From Aestuariibius violaceus (lineage in GTDB: Bacteria; Pseudomonadota; Alphaproteobacteria; Rhodobacterales; Rhodobacteraceae), in NCBI RefSeq assembly GCF_040779325.2, contig NZ_JBFONT020000003.1, forward strand, positions 62,001-126,000: a stretch of DNA of 64,000 nucleotides, read 5' to 3'. Position numbers and translations under genes: made by a program. This document shows positions 41,859 to 49,744 of this stretch, in pieces (the first letter of the stretch is position 1; the number at the start of each line of letters is the position of its first letter). Under the pieces are notes generated by a model, which worked only from the letters and a program-made list of their open reading frames with translations, was not told the origin of the DNA and did not search any database.

Positions 41859-41970
41859 TAGTTCCTCCGAAGGTACGCAGGTGGTAGGGTGACCTGGGGG
41901 CAAGGGGACCATCTGCGCCCCGGCCCGCATGTGCAAGTCCTTTGAAAGATCGCCCGATCCGGAGGTGCCG

Positions 41971-44900
41971 ATGGAATGCCCGGCCTGCCAGAGCGAGACC
42001 AAGCCTGTCGGCGGGCGGTGCAGGGTTTGCGATACGCTGCTGCTGGAGCAATGTCCGCGGTGCGACATGCGGGTGGATTTCGAGGATCGGTTCTGCCGGC
42101 GGTGTGGGGTTCGGCTCCATGCGGAGGGGGAAGGCGGCGTCGTGCGCGCCTTCGAGAGCGAGCGCAAGAACGTCACCATCCTGTTTGCGGATCTGACGGG
42201 GTCGTTGGAGCTTTTGGCAGAGGATCCTGAGGCGGCGACGGTGCTGCTGGAAAGCGTGCTGGACCCGCTGGCGGAGCTGACGCGGGAATTCGGCGGCACC
42301 GTCGTGCAGGCGATGGGCGACGGGGTGATGGCCGTTTTCGGGGCGCCGCACGCGCAGGAGGATCACGCGTTCCGGGCCTGCAATGCCGGCCTCGCGATCC
42401 AGGCGCATTTTGCCGAAGCGCGGGAGGGGCCGGATCTGTCGGTGCGGGTGGGCATCAATTCGGGCGTCGTCGTGATGAAGGAGCGCGGCGAGGGGTTCGA
42501 GCAGCAATACACGGCCTTCGGGCGGACGGCGCATGTGGCGTCTCGGCTGGAGAAGATGGCGGAGCCGGGGACGGTCCTGATCTCGCAGGCGGTGCTGGAT
42601 CTGGTGGGGTCGGACGCGGATGTGGTGCCGTTGGGTGAAGGGCATGTGCGGGGGCTGGAGGCGCCGGTGGGGCTGTTCCGGCTGACCGGGATGGCCAAGC
42701 GCTGGCGGAAGTCGACGGACGGGGCTGCGGTGCCGCTGGTGGGCCGGGAGGCGGAGCTGGCGCGGCTGCTGGACCTGGCGGGCGAAGCGGAGGGTGGCGC
42801 GGGCCGCGTTGTGACGCTGTCGGGGGAGCCAGGGGTCGGGAAATCCCGGCTGATCGAGGAATTCACGGGGCGGCTGGATGCGGGGCGCTGGCGGGTGCTG
42901 CCCGCGACGGGGCTGTCGCACCGGGTGCCGCAGGCGTTCAGCGGGATCCGGGAGGCCTTGGCACCCTGCGTGGACGACGCGGATCCGGCTTTGGCGCCGC
43001 ATCTGCCCGCGATCCGGGCGCTGTTCCGGAACGCGCCGGACGAAGCGTGGGATGCGCTGGAGGCGACGGCGCGGCGCAAGCGGATCTTTGCGGCGGTGCA
43101 GGCGGTGTTGGAGATGCAGGCGGGGAAAGGGCCGGTTCTGCTGCTGTTTGACGATCTGCAGTGGATCGACCGGGACAGCGCCGATCTGGTGCAGCAGCTG
43201 GATGTGTCGGGTCTGCCGGTTCTGATGCTGTGCTGTTTCCGGAAAGGGTATCGGTTCAGCGGGGAGGCGGAGGAGATTGCGCTGGATTGCCTTGAGGCGG
43301 CGGGGTCCGAGGATCTGCTGGTGGCGATGATTGGCAGCGATCCGGCTTTGGCGGAGCTGCGGGCGACCTTGAGTGAGCGGACCGGGGGGAACCCGTTTTT
43401 TCTGGAAGAGATCGTGCGGGCGCTGATCGCTTCGGGCGTGCTGGTGAAAGACGGCGACGGCTGGCGGCAGGACCGGGCGCTGGAGGCGGGGGATCTGCCC
43501 GCGCGGGTGCAGGATGTCGTGGCCGCCCGGATCGACCGACTGGCGGGACGGGAGAAGCGAATTTTGACGTTGGCGGCCGTGTTCGGGTTTCGGACCGGGT
43601 TGCCGTTGCTGGCGCCCTTGGCGGGGCGGGATGCGGGGCGGCTGGAGGCGATCCTGGCGGCGCTGGAGGAGGGGGATTTCCTGCGCCTTTCGGGGGTGGG
43701 AGAGGACCGGCAGATCGCTTTCAAGCATCCGCTGACCCATGACGTGGCCTATTCGGGGCTGCTGAAGGACGAGCGGGTGCAGCAGCACGGGCGGATCTTC
43801 GGGCTGCTTAAGGAGGTTCGAGGTGATGGACGGAAGGTCGCGCCGGAGGATCTGGCCCATCATGCGGAGCGGTCGGGCCAGTTGGCGCCGGCGCGGGCCT
43901 ATTTGCGAGAGGCGGGCGAGACCGCGATGTCTCAGTCAGCCAGCCAGCACGCGATCGGGTGCTTCGAGCACGCGATCGGATTGATCGGCGCGGACGATGC
44001 GGAAGAGGCGGTTCAGCTGCGGCTGATCCTGCGCAATGCTCTCTTGCCGGTGGGACGGCAGGGGGAGATCCCGAACCATCTGGCCGAGGCAGAGCGGCTG
44101 GCGCGGCTGATCGGGGACGAGGCGCGGATCGCGCAGGTGCTGTCCTACCTGTCGCATTATCACTGGCTGGTGGGCGATTGGGCCGCCGCCATCGCCGCAG
44201 GACGCAAGGCGCTGGCGCGGGGCGAGGCGCTTGGCGACAAGGGGCTGGTCGTGACGACGCGGTTCATTCTGGGGCTGTCGCTTTATGCCACGGGCGCCTT
44301 CCGCGAGGCCGTCACCGATCTGGAAGAGAACTGCCGCCTGTTGCGCGAGGCCGATGCCGATCAGCGCTTCGGGATGTATGCGCTGCCGTCGGTCGTCTCG
44401 GGCGGGTATCTCGCCTGGTGCCTGGCGGAACTGGGCCGGTTCGATGAGGCCGAAGACTGGGCGCTATGGGCCAAGGAGGTGGGCGAGGCCCATGGCCGCC
44501 CCTTCGACCGGGTGCAGGGGCATCTGGCGCTGGGAGGCGTGCGCGCCCTGAAGGGCGATCCGGCGGCGATCCCCGATCTGGAGCGGGCGCGGGAGCTGTG
44601 CGAGACGACGGATGTGGTGCTGCTGCTGCCGCGGGTGCTGGCCTGCCTGGCCTACGCGCTGTCGCAGGACGGGCGGCACGGGGAGGCGGTGCCGATGGCA
44701 CGGCTGTCGCTGGAGCGGGTCACGGCGCTGAAGCTGGCCGCGATGCGGTCGCTCTGCCTGCGCTGGGCCGGGCAGGTGATGCTGCGGGCCGGAGAGGATG
44801 CGGAGGCGATCCGCATCGCGGCTGAGCTGGAGGAGGTCTGCGACCGGTCGGGCGAAGCGGCGAATGCCGCCTGGGCGCGGTATGTCCGGGGCAGCGCCCT

Positions 44901-45042
44901 GCTGCGCGGCGGCGCGGCAGAGGAGGGACCGGCCTTGCTGGAGGCCGCCGAGACTGCCGCACGCGCGCTGGGGATGGGGCCGCTGGCCGAGCGATGTAGA
45001 CGTCAGTCCGGGTTGACAGAGCCAGTGGGTGCGGTCACTTGA
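41971..45042 (+). CDS. Class III nucleotide cyclase fused to AAA ATPase and TPR-like repeats
   Basis: 1023-residue signalling protein. Residues 3-45 form two zinc ribbons (C3/C6/C17/C20 and C28/C31/C42/C45). The cyclase domain (about 65-240) has VTILFADLTGS with Asp74 and MGDGVMAVFGAP with Asp117, the metal-binding aspartates; the transition-state arginine Arg192 is kept, while the usual asparagine four residues earlier is His188. The AAA-like domain has Walker A GEPGVGKS at 285-292 and Walker B LLLFDDLQWID near 391. From about 600 onward it is helical repeats. GGAGG precedes ATG 41971. A Crp-type regulator gene follows, so it probably makes the cAMP that regulator senses. Confidence 0.93.
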   Translation: MECPACQSETKPVGGRCRVCDTLLLEQCPRCDMRVDFEDRFCRRCGVRLHAEGEGGVVRAFESERKNVTILFADLTGSLELLAEDPEAATVLLESVLDPLAELTREFGGTVVQAMGDGVMAVFGAPHAQEDHAFRACNAGLAIQAHFAEAREGPDLSVRVGINSGVVVMKERGEGFEQQYTAFGRTAHVASRLEKMAEPGTVLISQAVLDLVGSDADVVPLGEGHVRGLEAPVGLFRLTGMAKRWRKSTDGAAVPLVGREAELARLLDLAGEAEGGAGRVVTLSGEPGVGKSRLIEEFTGRLDAGRWRVLPATGLSHRVPQAFSGIREALAPCVDDADPALAPHLPAIRALFRNAPDEAWDALEATARRKRIFAAVQAVLEMQAGKGPVLLLFDDLQWIDRDSADLVQQLDVSGLPVLMLCCFRKGYRFSGEAEEIALDCLEAAGSEDLLVAMIGSDPALAELRATLSERTGGNPFFLEEIVRALIASGVLVKDGDGWRQDRALEAGDLPARVQDVVAARIDRLAGREKRILTLAAVFGFRTGLPLLAPLAGRDAGRLEAILAALEEGDFLRLSGVGEDRQIAFKHPLTHDVAYSGLLKDERVQQHGRIFGLLKEVRGDGRKVAPEDLAHHAERSGQLAPARAYLREAGETAMSQSASQHAIGCFEHAIGLIGADDAEEAVQLRLILRNALLPVGRQGEIPNHLAEAERLARLIGDEARIAQVLSYLSHYHWLVGDWAAAIAAGRKALARGEALGDKGLVVTTRFILGLSLYATGAFREAVTDLEENCRLLREADADQRFGMYALPSVVSGGYLAWCLAELGRFDEAEDWALWAKEVGEAHGRPFDRVQGHLALGGVRALKGDPAAIPDLERARELCETTDVVLLLPRVLACLAYALSQDGRHGEAVPMARLSLERVTALKLAAMRSLCLRWAGQVMLRAGEDAEAIRIAAELEEVCDRSGEAANAAWARYVRGSALLRGGAAEEGPALLEAAETAARALGMGPLAERCRRQSGLTEPVGAVT

Positions 45043-45128
45043 CTGTGATCGCCCGCCCGGGACATCCTTAGGGCGAACAATCTGATAAGTGTGCACGCTT
45101 TCCGTTTCCACTCCACGGGGCGACAAAC

Positions 45129-45818
45129 ATGAACGATGCCGCGCGACAGGCCTTCGACAAGGCTGCGACGACGGGATTTCTTGCGGATGCTCCCGCCCCG
45201 CTGCTTGAGGCGTTTCGGACGATTGCGATACCTGTCCATCTGGCCGATGGCGAGATCCTGTTCGAGCAGGGGCAGGCGGGCGATGCGCTTTATGTCGTCG
45301 AGATGGGGACGGTCGAGGTCAGCGTGGTGTCACGTGAGGGGCGGAAGCTGGCGCTGGACGTATTCCGCAAGGGAGACGTTTTTGGTGAGATCGCGTTGTT
45401 CGACGGCGGGCGGCGGACCGCCACCGTGACCGCGATGGAGCCATGTACGCTGCGATCGGTCCGGCGGGCCGATCTGTTCGCGCAGGTGGCCCGGCAGCCT
45501 GATCTGGCAAGCGATCTGATCCTTCTGGCGGGCCAGCGGCTGCGCTCGGTCAGCCGACAATTGCACGAGCAGGTCTTTCTGCCGATGCCCGCGCGGCTGG
45601 CGCGCAAGCTTCTGCATCTGACCCGGCACGGGGCTTTGGACGGCAAATTGGCCCTGTCCCAGGCAGAGCTGGCCGATTTCATCGGCGCCTCGCGCGAAGC
45701 GGTGTCCAAGACGCTGGGGCGGTGGCGGGAAGAGGGGATCGTGACGGTGGGCCGGTCGACGATCACCGTCGAGGACCGTCTGGCGCTCGAGGCCCATGCC
45801 GAGATCGGTTTCATCTAG
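45129..45818 (+). CDS. Crp/Fnr family transcriptional regulator with cAMP-type pocket
   Basis: 229-residue regulator. The cyclic nucleotide domain (about 20-140) has FGEIALFDGGRRTATVTA (residues 85-102), where GE and RT match the phosphate-binding cassette of CRP. The C-terminal helix-turn-helix LSQAELADFIGASREAVSKTLGRWREEGIV has SRExVxK in the recognition helix; CRP of E. coli has SRExVxR, and Arg and Glu read the GTGA half-site. It has no FNR-type cysteines near the N-terminus. It lies 86 bases after the nucleotide cyclase, and a perfect TGTGA-N6-TCACA site lies 16 bases after its stop. Confidence 0.92.
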   Translation: MNDAARQAFDKAATTGFLADAPAPLLEAFRTIAIPVHLADGEILFEQGQAGDALYVVEMGTVEVSVVSREGRKLALDVFRKGDVFGEIALFDGGRRTATVTAMEPCTLRSVRRADLFAQVARQPDLASDLILLAGQRLRSVSRQLHEQVFLPMPARLARKLLHLTRHGALDGKLALSQAELADFIGASREAVSKTLGRWREEGIVTVGRSTITVEDRLALEAHAEIGFI

Positions 45819-45834
45819 GTTAAAATAATCTTGC

Positions 45835-45856
45835 TTCTGTGAAGCGGGTCACAGAA
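45835..45856. promoter_or_regulatory. Perfect CRP-type binding site
   Basis: TTCTGTGA (45835-45842), six bases, TCACAGAA (45849-45856). It contains the exact CRP core TGTGA-N6-TCACA with eight perfect bases per arm. It lies downstream of the crp-like gene and upstream of the hairpin-rich gap. It could also fold as an RNA hairpin at the end of the crp-like message, but no T run follows. Confidence 0.7.
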
Positions 45857-46501
45857 CACGCCGTTCACACGTGGCATCACACGGGTGTCGAAGGCGAACG
45901 GGTGACAGGAGTGGCAGCCAGGAGCCTTCGGGAGTTGGTACCGTTGTTACTCTGGCGCGTGTTTTGCGCCGTGTGGTTTGCGAAGGGTTGCTGGGGGCTT
46001 TGGCCCGATGCGTCTAGTGAGCGGTTTCGCCTGCTTCGAAGTGGTTACCGTGTGCAGCCAAGGGCCCGCGGTTCGAAGCTGGCGGTACCGTGGCGTATCG
46101 GTCCGGGACGGGACGAATCTCGGTTCGTCTCAGGTGATCCAATATCATCGTCGCCGATCCGGTCTTCGGGCCGGTGGAGTTCCGGTTGGAGTGGGGCCGG
46201 ACGTGGCGGTGACGCGGCCTGTGCTGTGATGCCGGCTACTTGGCGGCTGGGTTGTGGTGCAGGGCGCTGAACCGAAACGCTCCCCGGCGTTTCGGTTCCC
46301 TTCGGGAGCCTGCAGCGGCTGTCCGGAAGGGACGGTTGGTAACGAGTGACTTGTTTTTGTTTCGATAAAGTCTTTTGAGATGCTCTTCCCCGGCTCGTGT
46401 TTTGAGCCGGGGAAATTCTTTTGGAGGGTGCCTGCGGCGATTTCTCCTTTGCCTCCGGTCCGGGCAGACGCAGAATGGCGGTGCGGACGGGAGGACAGGC
46501 G
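45857..46501 (+). other. Gene-free, hairpin-rich region, possible non-coding RNA
   Basis: No coding frame is convincing: the 143-codon frame from 45839 is rich in W, R and S, with no ribosome site. The region has many inverted repeats: GGCGC/GCGCC around GTGTTTT (45954-45970), GACGAA/TTCGTC (46112-46129), ACCGAAACGC/GCGTTTCGGT (46271-46296, perfect ten-base stem), TCCC/GGGA next to it, and the terminator at 46386-46424 whose loop is again GTGTTTT. A CRP-type site opens the region. This is consistent with a regulated RNA of up to about 500 bases, or a long leader of the gene at 46502. Confidence 0.5.
46386..46424 (+). terminator. Intrinsic terminator at the end of the hairpin-rich region
   Basis: TTCCCCGGCTC (46386-46396), loop GTGTTTT, GAGCCGGGGAA (46404-46414), then ATTCTTTT. 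An 11-base perfect stem with a T-rich tail. No gene ends just upstream, so it ends either an RNA gene or an attenuated leader. Confidence 0.75.
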
Positions 46502-47383
46502 ATGAATTACCCGGTGGATATGGCGGTGCACCCCGAGGTGACGGGCTTTTTCGACGAAGCGACCAACACGATCAGCTATATCGTGACGGACCCCGCCTCG
46601 GACGCCTGTGCGGTGATCGATAGCGTCATGGATATCGACTATGCGGCCGGGCGGATCACCTACGGACATGCCGATGCGATAATCGCCCATATCCGCGAGG
46701 GCGGGTTGCGGCTGGAGTGGATCATCGAAACCCATGTCCATGCCGATCACCTGAGCGCGGCGCCCTACATTCAGCAGGAGCTGGGCGGCAGGATCGGGAT
46801 CGGCGAGAAGATCATGGAGGTGCAGGAGACCTTCGGGAAGATCTTCAACGAAGGCACGGAGTTCCAGCGCGACGGATCGCAGTTCGATGCGTTGTTCGTC
46901 GATGGCGACACGTATCAGGTGGGCGAGATGGCGTGTTTCGCGATGGCGACGCCGGGCCATACGCCGGCCTGCATGGTGCATGTGATGGGCGATGCGGCTT
47001 TCGTCGGTGATACGCTGTTCATGCCCGACGGAGGGTCGGCGCGGGCGGATTTTCCCGGCGGGGATGCGGGGGAGCTGTACGATTCGATCCAGAAGATCCT
47101 GGCGTTGCCCGATGAGATGCGGCTTTTCATGTGCCACGATTACGGGCCCGGCGGACGGGACATCGCCTGGGAGACCTCGGTGGCCGAGGAGAAGGCGAAC
47201 AACATCCATGTGGGCGGCGGCAAGAGCCGGGAAGACTTCGTGCGCTTTCGGACGGAGCGGGACAGGCAGCTGGCGATGCCCAAGCTGATCATCCCGTCGC
47301 TGCAGGTGAACATGCGGGCGGGCGAAGTGCCGAAGGATGACGACGGGCGGCCGATGCTGAAGGTGCCGGTCAACGGGCTGTGA
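46502..47383 (+). CDS. MBL-fold hydrolase of the persulfide dioxygenase / Blh group
   Basis: 293-residue metallo-beta-lactamase fold protein. The motif IETHVHADHLSAAPYIQQELGGRIGIG (about residue 78) has the HxHxDH metal site. ATPGHTPACMVHVMGDAAFVGDTLFMPDGGSARADFPGGDAGELYDSI gives the next ligands and is typical of ETHE1-like and Blh proteins, which handle persulfide sulfur. MFMCHDYGPGGRD-type ligand histidine follows. GGGAGGACAGG precedes ATG 46502; an upstream ATG at 46475 lacks such a site. It directly follows the hairpin-rich region and its terminator. Confidence 0.88.
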   Translation: MNYPVDMAVHPEVTGFFDEATNTISYIVTDPASDACAVIDSVMDIDYAAGRITYGHADAIIAHIREGGLRLEWIIETHVHADHLSAAPYIQQELGGRIGIGEKIMEVQETFGKIFNEGTEFQRDGSQFDALFVDGDTYQVGEMACFAMATPGHTPACMVHVMGDAAFVGDTLFMPDGGSARADFPGGDAGELYDSIQKILALPDEMRLFMCHDYGPGGRDIAWETSVAEEKANNIHVGGGKSREDFVRFRTERDRQLAMPKLIIPSLQVNMRAGEVPKDDDGRPMLKVPVNGL

Positions 47384-47390
47384 GGTAGGG

Positions 47391-47585
47391 ATGATGATCG
47401 TGAGAATGACAGCGGGACTGGTGTGTCTGATGGCCCTGGCGGCGTGTGAGCTTGAGCCGGAGGGGCCGGACAGTTTCGTCGCCGGCGGGGTCGTGTTCAC
47501 CGGTGTGGACGAGCCCGAGGACCGCAACCACGGGCGGAGCCGGCACAACGACCGGCGGGATGGGGTGGAGATCGGCGACGATTGA
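47391..47585 (+). CDS. Small lipoprotein
   Basis: 64-residue protein with a lipoprotein signal peptide: MMIVRMTAGLVCLMALAAC, where LAAC is a lipobox and Cys19 would carry the lipid. The mature part is 45 residues, acidic and then mixed-charge (EDRNHGRSRHNDRRDGVEIGDD), with no known motif. It starts eight bases after the MBL-fold gene and is probably co-transcribed. The ATG pair at 47391/47394 follows GAGGTAGGG. Confidence 0.75.
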   Translation: MMIVRMTAGLVCLMALAACELEPEGPDSFVAGGVVFTGVDEPEDRNHGRSRHNDRRDGVEIGDD

Positions 47586-47597
47586 GCCGCCGGAGGG

Positions 47598-48290
47598 TCA
47601 GATCTCGATCGGGACCAGCACCTGCGGTTCGATCACGTGGATATCCGGCAGCGCCTCGATCAGGGGCTGGGGGCTTTGGGCGAGGATCGGGAAGGTGCCC
47701 CAGTGGCAGGGGATGATCGTCTTGAAATCGAAGAACTTTTTCGCGGCATAGGCTGCGCCCTCCATGTCCATCGTGAAGTGGCCGCCGCAGCAGAGGAGGC
47801 CGATATCGGGATCGTAGCGCTCGGCGATGATGCCCATATCGGCCATCACGTCGGTGTCACCCGTGATATAGATCCGGTGCCCTTCGCCGCGCAGGATATA
47901 GCCCACCTCTGACCCGGTGCGCGCCGGGCGATCGTCGAAATCGAGCGTGGAGGAGTGGACGGCGTTGACCATCGTCACGCTGGTGCCGCCCAGCTGGGTC
48001 GTGCCGCCCTTGTTGAAGCCGAGGCCGGTGATCTTTTCGGTGTGCTGCCACCATTCGATCAGGTCGAACATCCCGACGACGGGGGCACCGGTTTCCTTGG
48101 CGATGGCCAGCACGTTGCCCGCGTGGTCGCCATGGGCATGGGTCAGGAGGATCGCCGTCGCGCCCTGGATGGCCTCCGCCCGGCGGTCTTCCGGGAAGCT
48201 GGGATTGCCGGTGAGCCAGGGATCGACGAGCAGGATCTGATCCTCGATCTCGATGCGGAAGCCGGAATGGCCGAGCCAGATGATCTTCAT
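47598..48290 (-). CDS. UPF0173-type metal-dependent hydrolase
   Basis: 230-residue MBL-fold hydrolase. MKIIWLGHSGFRIEIEDQILLVDPWLTGNPSFP opens the family, and ILLTHAHGDHAGNVLAIAKETGAPVV gives the HxHxDH site near residue 55. YITGDTDVMADM and IPCHWGTFPIL supply further ligands, as in the UPF0173 family. AAGGAG precedes ATG 48290. It lies 22 bases after the sugar-binding protein gene on the same strand. Confidence 0.93.
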   Translation of the reverse strand: MKIIWLGHSGFRIEIEDQILLVDPWLTGNPSFPEDRRAEAIQGATAILLTHAHGDHAGNVLAIAKETGAPVVGMFDLIEWWQHTEKITGLGFNKGGTTQLGGTSVTMVNAVHSSTLDFDDRPARTGSEVGYILRGEGHRIYITGDTDVMADMGIIAERYDPDIGLLCCGGHFTMDMEGAAYAAKKFFDFKTIIPCHWGTFPILAQSPQPLIEALPDIHVIEPQVLVPIEI

Positions 48291-48312
48291 TTGAGTTCTC
48301 CTTGGGCCGCGT

Positions 48313-49653
48313 CTAGCGGATGCTGCTCCAGCGTTGTTCGATGGTGGCCGCAACGTCGGCCGCCGGGGTGCCGGTCGTGTAGTCGACCATGCCGGTCCAG
48401 AAGGCGTCCGCCCCGATCTCTCCCGGCATGAGGTCGGAGGCGTCGTAGCGGAAGACGGTGGCGCTGGTCAGGATCTCGCCCAGGGCGCGCTGGGTCTCGG
48501 TCGGGTAGATGTCCTGGTTGGCCTCTAGGTGCGGTGTCAGGAAATTCCCTTGCGCCATATAGACTTCGTGGGCGATGGGCGTCTTCAGGAAGTCGATGAA
48601 GGCGCGGGCGGCGGGGCTGTCGTCGGTGATGGTGTAGGCGGCCCCGGAGCCGAGGACGGGGGTGCCGAGGTCGCGATCGGAATAGGCCGGGAAGTAGAAG
48701 AAATCGACATCCTCGCCCAGCGTCGTGCCGTCGGGGAAGAAGCTGGGGATGAAGGACGCCTGGCGGTGCATGTAGCAGGCCGGCGGGACCGAGAAGAGGC
48801 CCTGGGGGCTGTCGCGGAAATCGGTCGTGGCGACGGCCTGGGAGCCGCCGACGACATGGGCGTCGGTGTTGATGAACCAGCCGAATTCCTCGATCGCCGC
48901 TATGATGGCGGGGTCGTCGAAGGGGATCTCGTGCGCGACCCAGGCGTCGTAGGTTTCGGGCGGGGCGGTGCGCAGGAGCATGTCTTCGACCCAATCTGTG
49001 GCGGGCCAGCCGGTGGCCGCGCCCGAGCCCAGGCCGATGCACCAGGGGGTGCCGCCGTCGTCGACGATGGTTTCGGTGAGCGCCTTAAGCTCTTCCATTG
49101 TTTGGGGAATTTCGTATCCGGCCTCGTCGAACGCTTCGGGCACGTACCAGACGAGCGACTTGACGTCGGTGCCGAAGAAGAAGCCGTAGAGCGCTTCGCC
49201 ATCAGGACCGTCGAAGGTAGCGAGGTCGATCCAGGACTGGCCGGCGGCGTAGCCGTCGCGGAGCCAGTCGGCGGTGGCTTGGTCAAGGGGCGTGAGGGCG
49301 CCCTGGGCGGCGAGGTCGCCGACGAGGCCGGGCTGCGGGAAGATCGCGATGTTGGGGGCGGAGCCGGCCTGGGTCGAGATGACGATGTCCTGCTCGAAAC
49401 TGTCGGAGCCGGAATAGCTGACCTCGGCGCCGGTCGCGTCTTCGAAATAGGCGATCATCGCCTCGATCTTGGTCTTGTCCTCGCCGGTGCCGGGGCCGGT
49501 GATCGTGAGGCTTTGCCCGGTGAGGTCGTGGGCGGCGGCGAAGTCCTGCAGGCTCTGCCAGGAGAAGTCGCCTTCGCCCGGGGTGAACATCAGGTGGCCG
49601 CCGGCAAGGGCCGGGCCCGCCGCGAGGGCGAGCGCGCCGAGTGCGATTTTCAT
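48313..49653 (-). CDS. ABC transporter sugar-binding protein (AglE-like)
   Basis: 446-residue periplasmic solute-binding protein with a signal peptide (MKIALGALALAAGPALA). The mature protein fits family 1 binding proteins: GQSLTITGPGTGEDKTKIEAMIAYFEDATGAEVSYSGSDSFEQDIVISTQAGSAPNIAIFPQPGLVGDLA, as in alpha-glucoside binding proteins (AglE), then GYEIPQTMEELKALTETIVDDGGTPWCIG, and a C-terminal part with YDASDLMPGEIGADAFW. No permease or ATPase gene is in the neighbourhood, so it must either serve a transporter encoded elsewhere or be an orphan. AGGGGAGGAT precedes the ATG. Confidence 0.88.
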   Translation of the reverse strand: MKIALGALALAAGPALAGGHLMFTPGEGDFSWQSLQDFAAAHDLTGQSLTITGPGTGEDKTKIEAMIAYFEDATGAEVSYSGSDSFEQDIVISTQAGSAPNIAIFPQPGLVGDLAAQGALTPLDQATADWLRDGYAAGQSWIDLATFDGPDGEALYGFFFGTDVKSLVWYVPEAFDEAGYEIPQTMEELKALTETIVDDGGTPWCIGLGSGAATGWPATDWVEDMLLRTAPPETYDAWVAHEIPFDDPAIIAAIEEFGWFINTDAHVVGGSQAVATTDFRDSPQGLFSVPPACYMHRQASFIPSFFPDGTTLGEDVDFFYFPAYSDRDLGTPVLGSGAAYTITDDSPAARAFIDFLKTPIAHEVYMAQGNFLTPHLEANQDIYPTETQRALGEILTSATVFRYDASDLMPGEIGADAFWTGMVDYTTGTPAADVAATIEQRWSSIR

Positions 49654-49701
49654 TGTGATATCCTCCCCTTACAGGACGTTTCTCACCGGATACCGTACAC
49701 T

Positions 49702-49728
49702 CCCCACCGGCAGTATCGGGCGGTGGGG
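49702..49728 (-). terminator. Hairpin after dddP
   Basis: CCCCACCG (49702-49709) and CGGTGGGG (49721-49728), in the 91-base gap between dddP and the sugar-binding protein gene, read on the reverse strand. There is no clear T run. Confidence 0.45.
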
Positions 49729-49744
49729 CGGGAGGTGCAAGCGG

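Noticed and set aside
41440..43863. Long open frame (over 800 codons) opposite the nucleotide cyclase gene
   Set aside because: The predicted product is extremely rich in R, P, H and Q, typical of a shadow in high-GC DNA.
45835..45856. Reading the inverted repeat as an FNR site or as the terminator of the crp-like gene
   Set aside because: FNR sites are TTGAT-N4-ATCAA, which does not fit; and a terminator should be followed by a T run, which is absent.
45839..46270. 143-codon frame in the hairpin-rich region
   Set aside because: Rich in W, R and S, no ribosome site, and it crosses several perfect stems.
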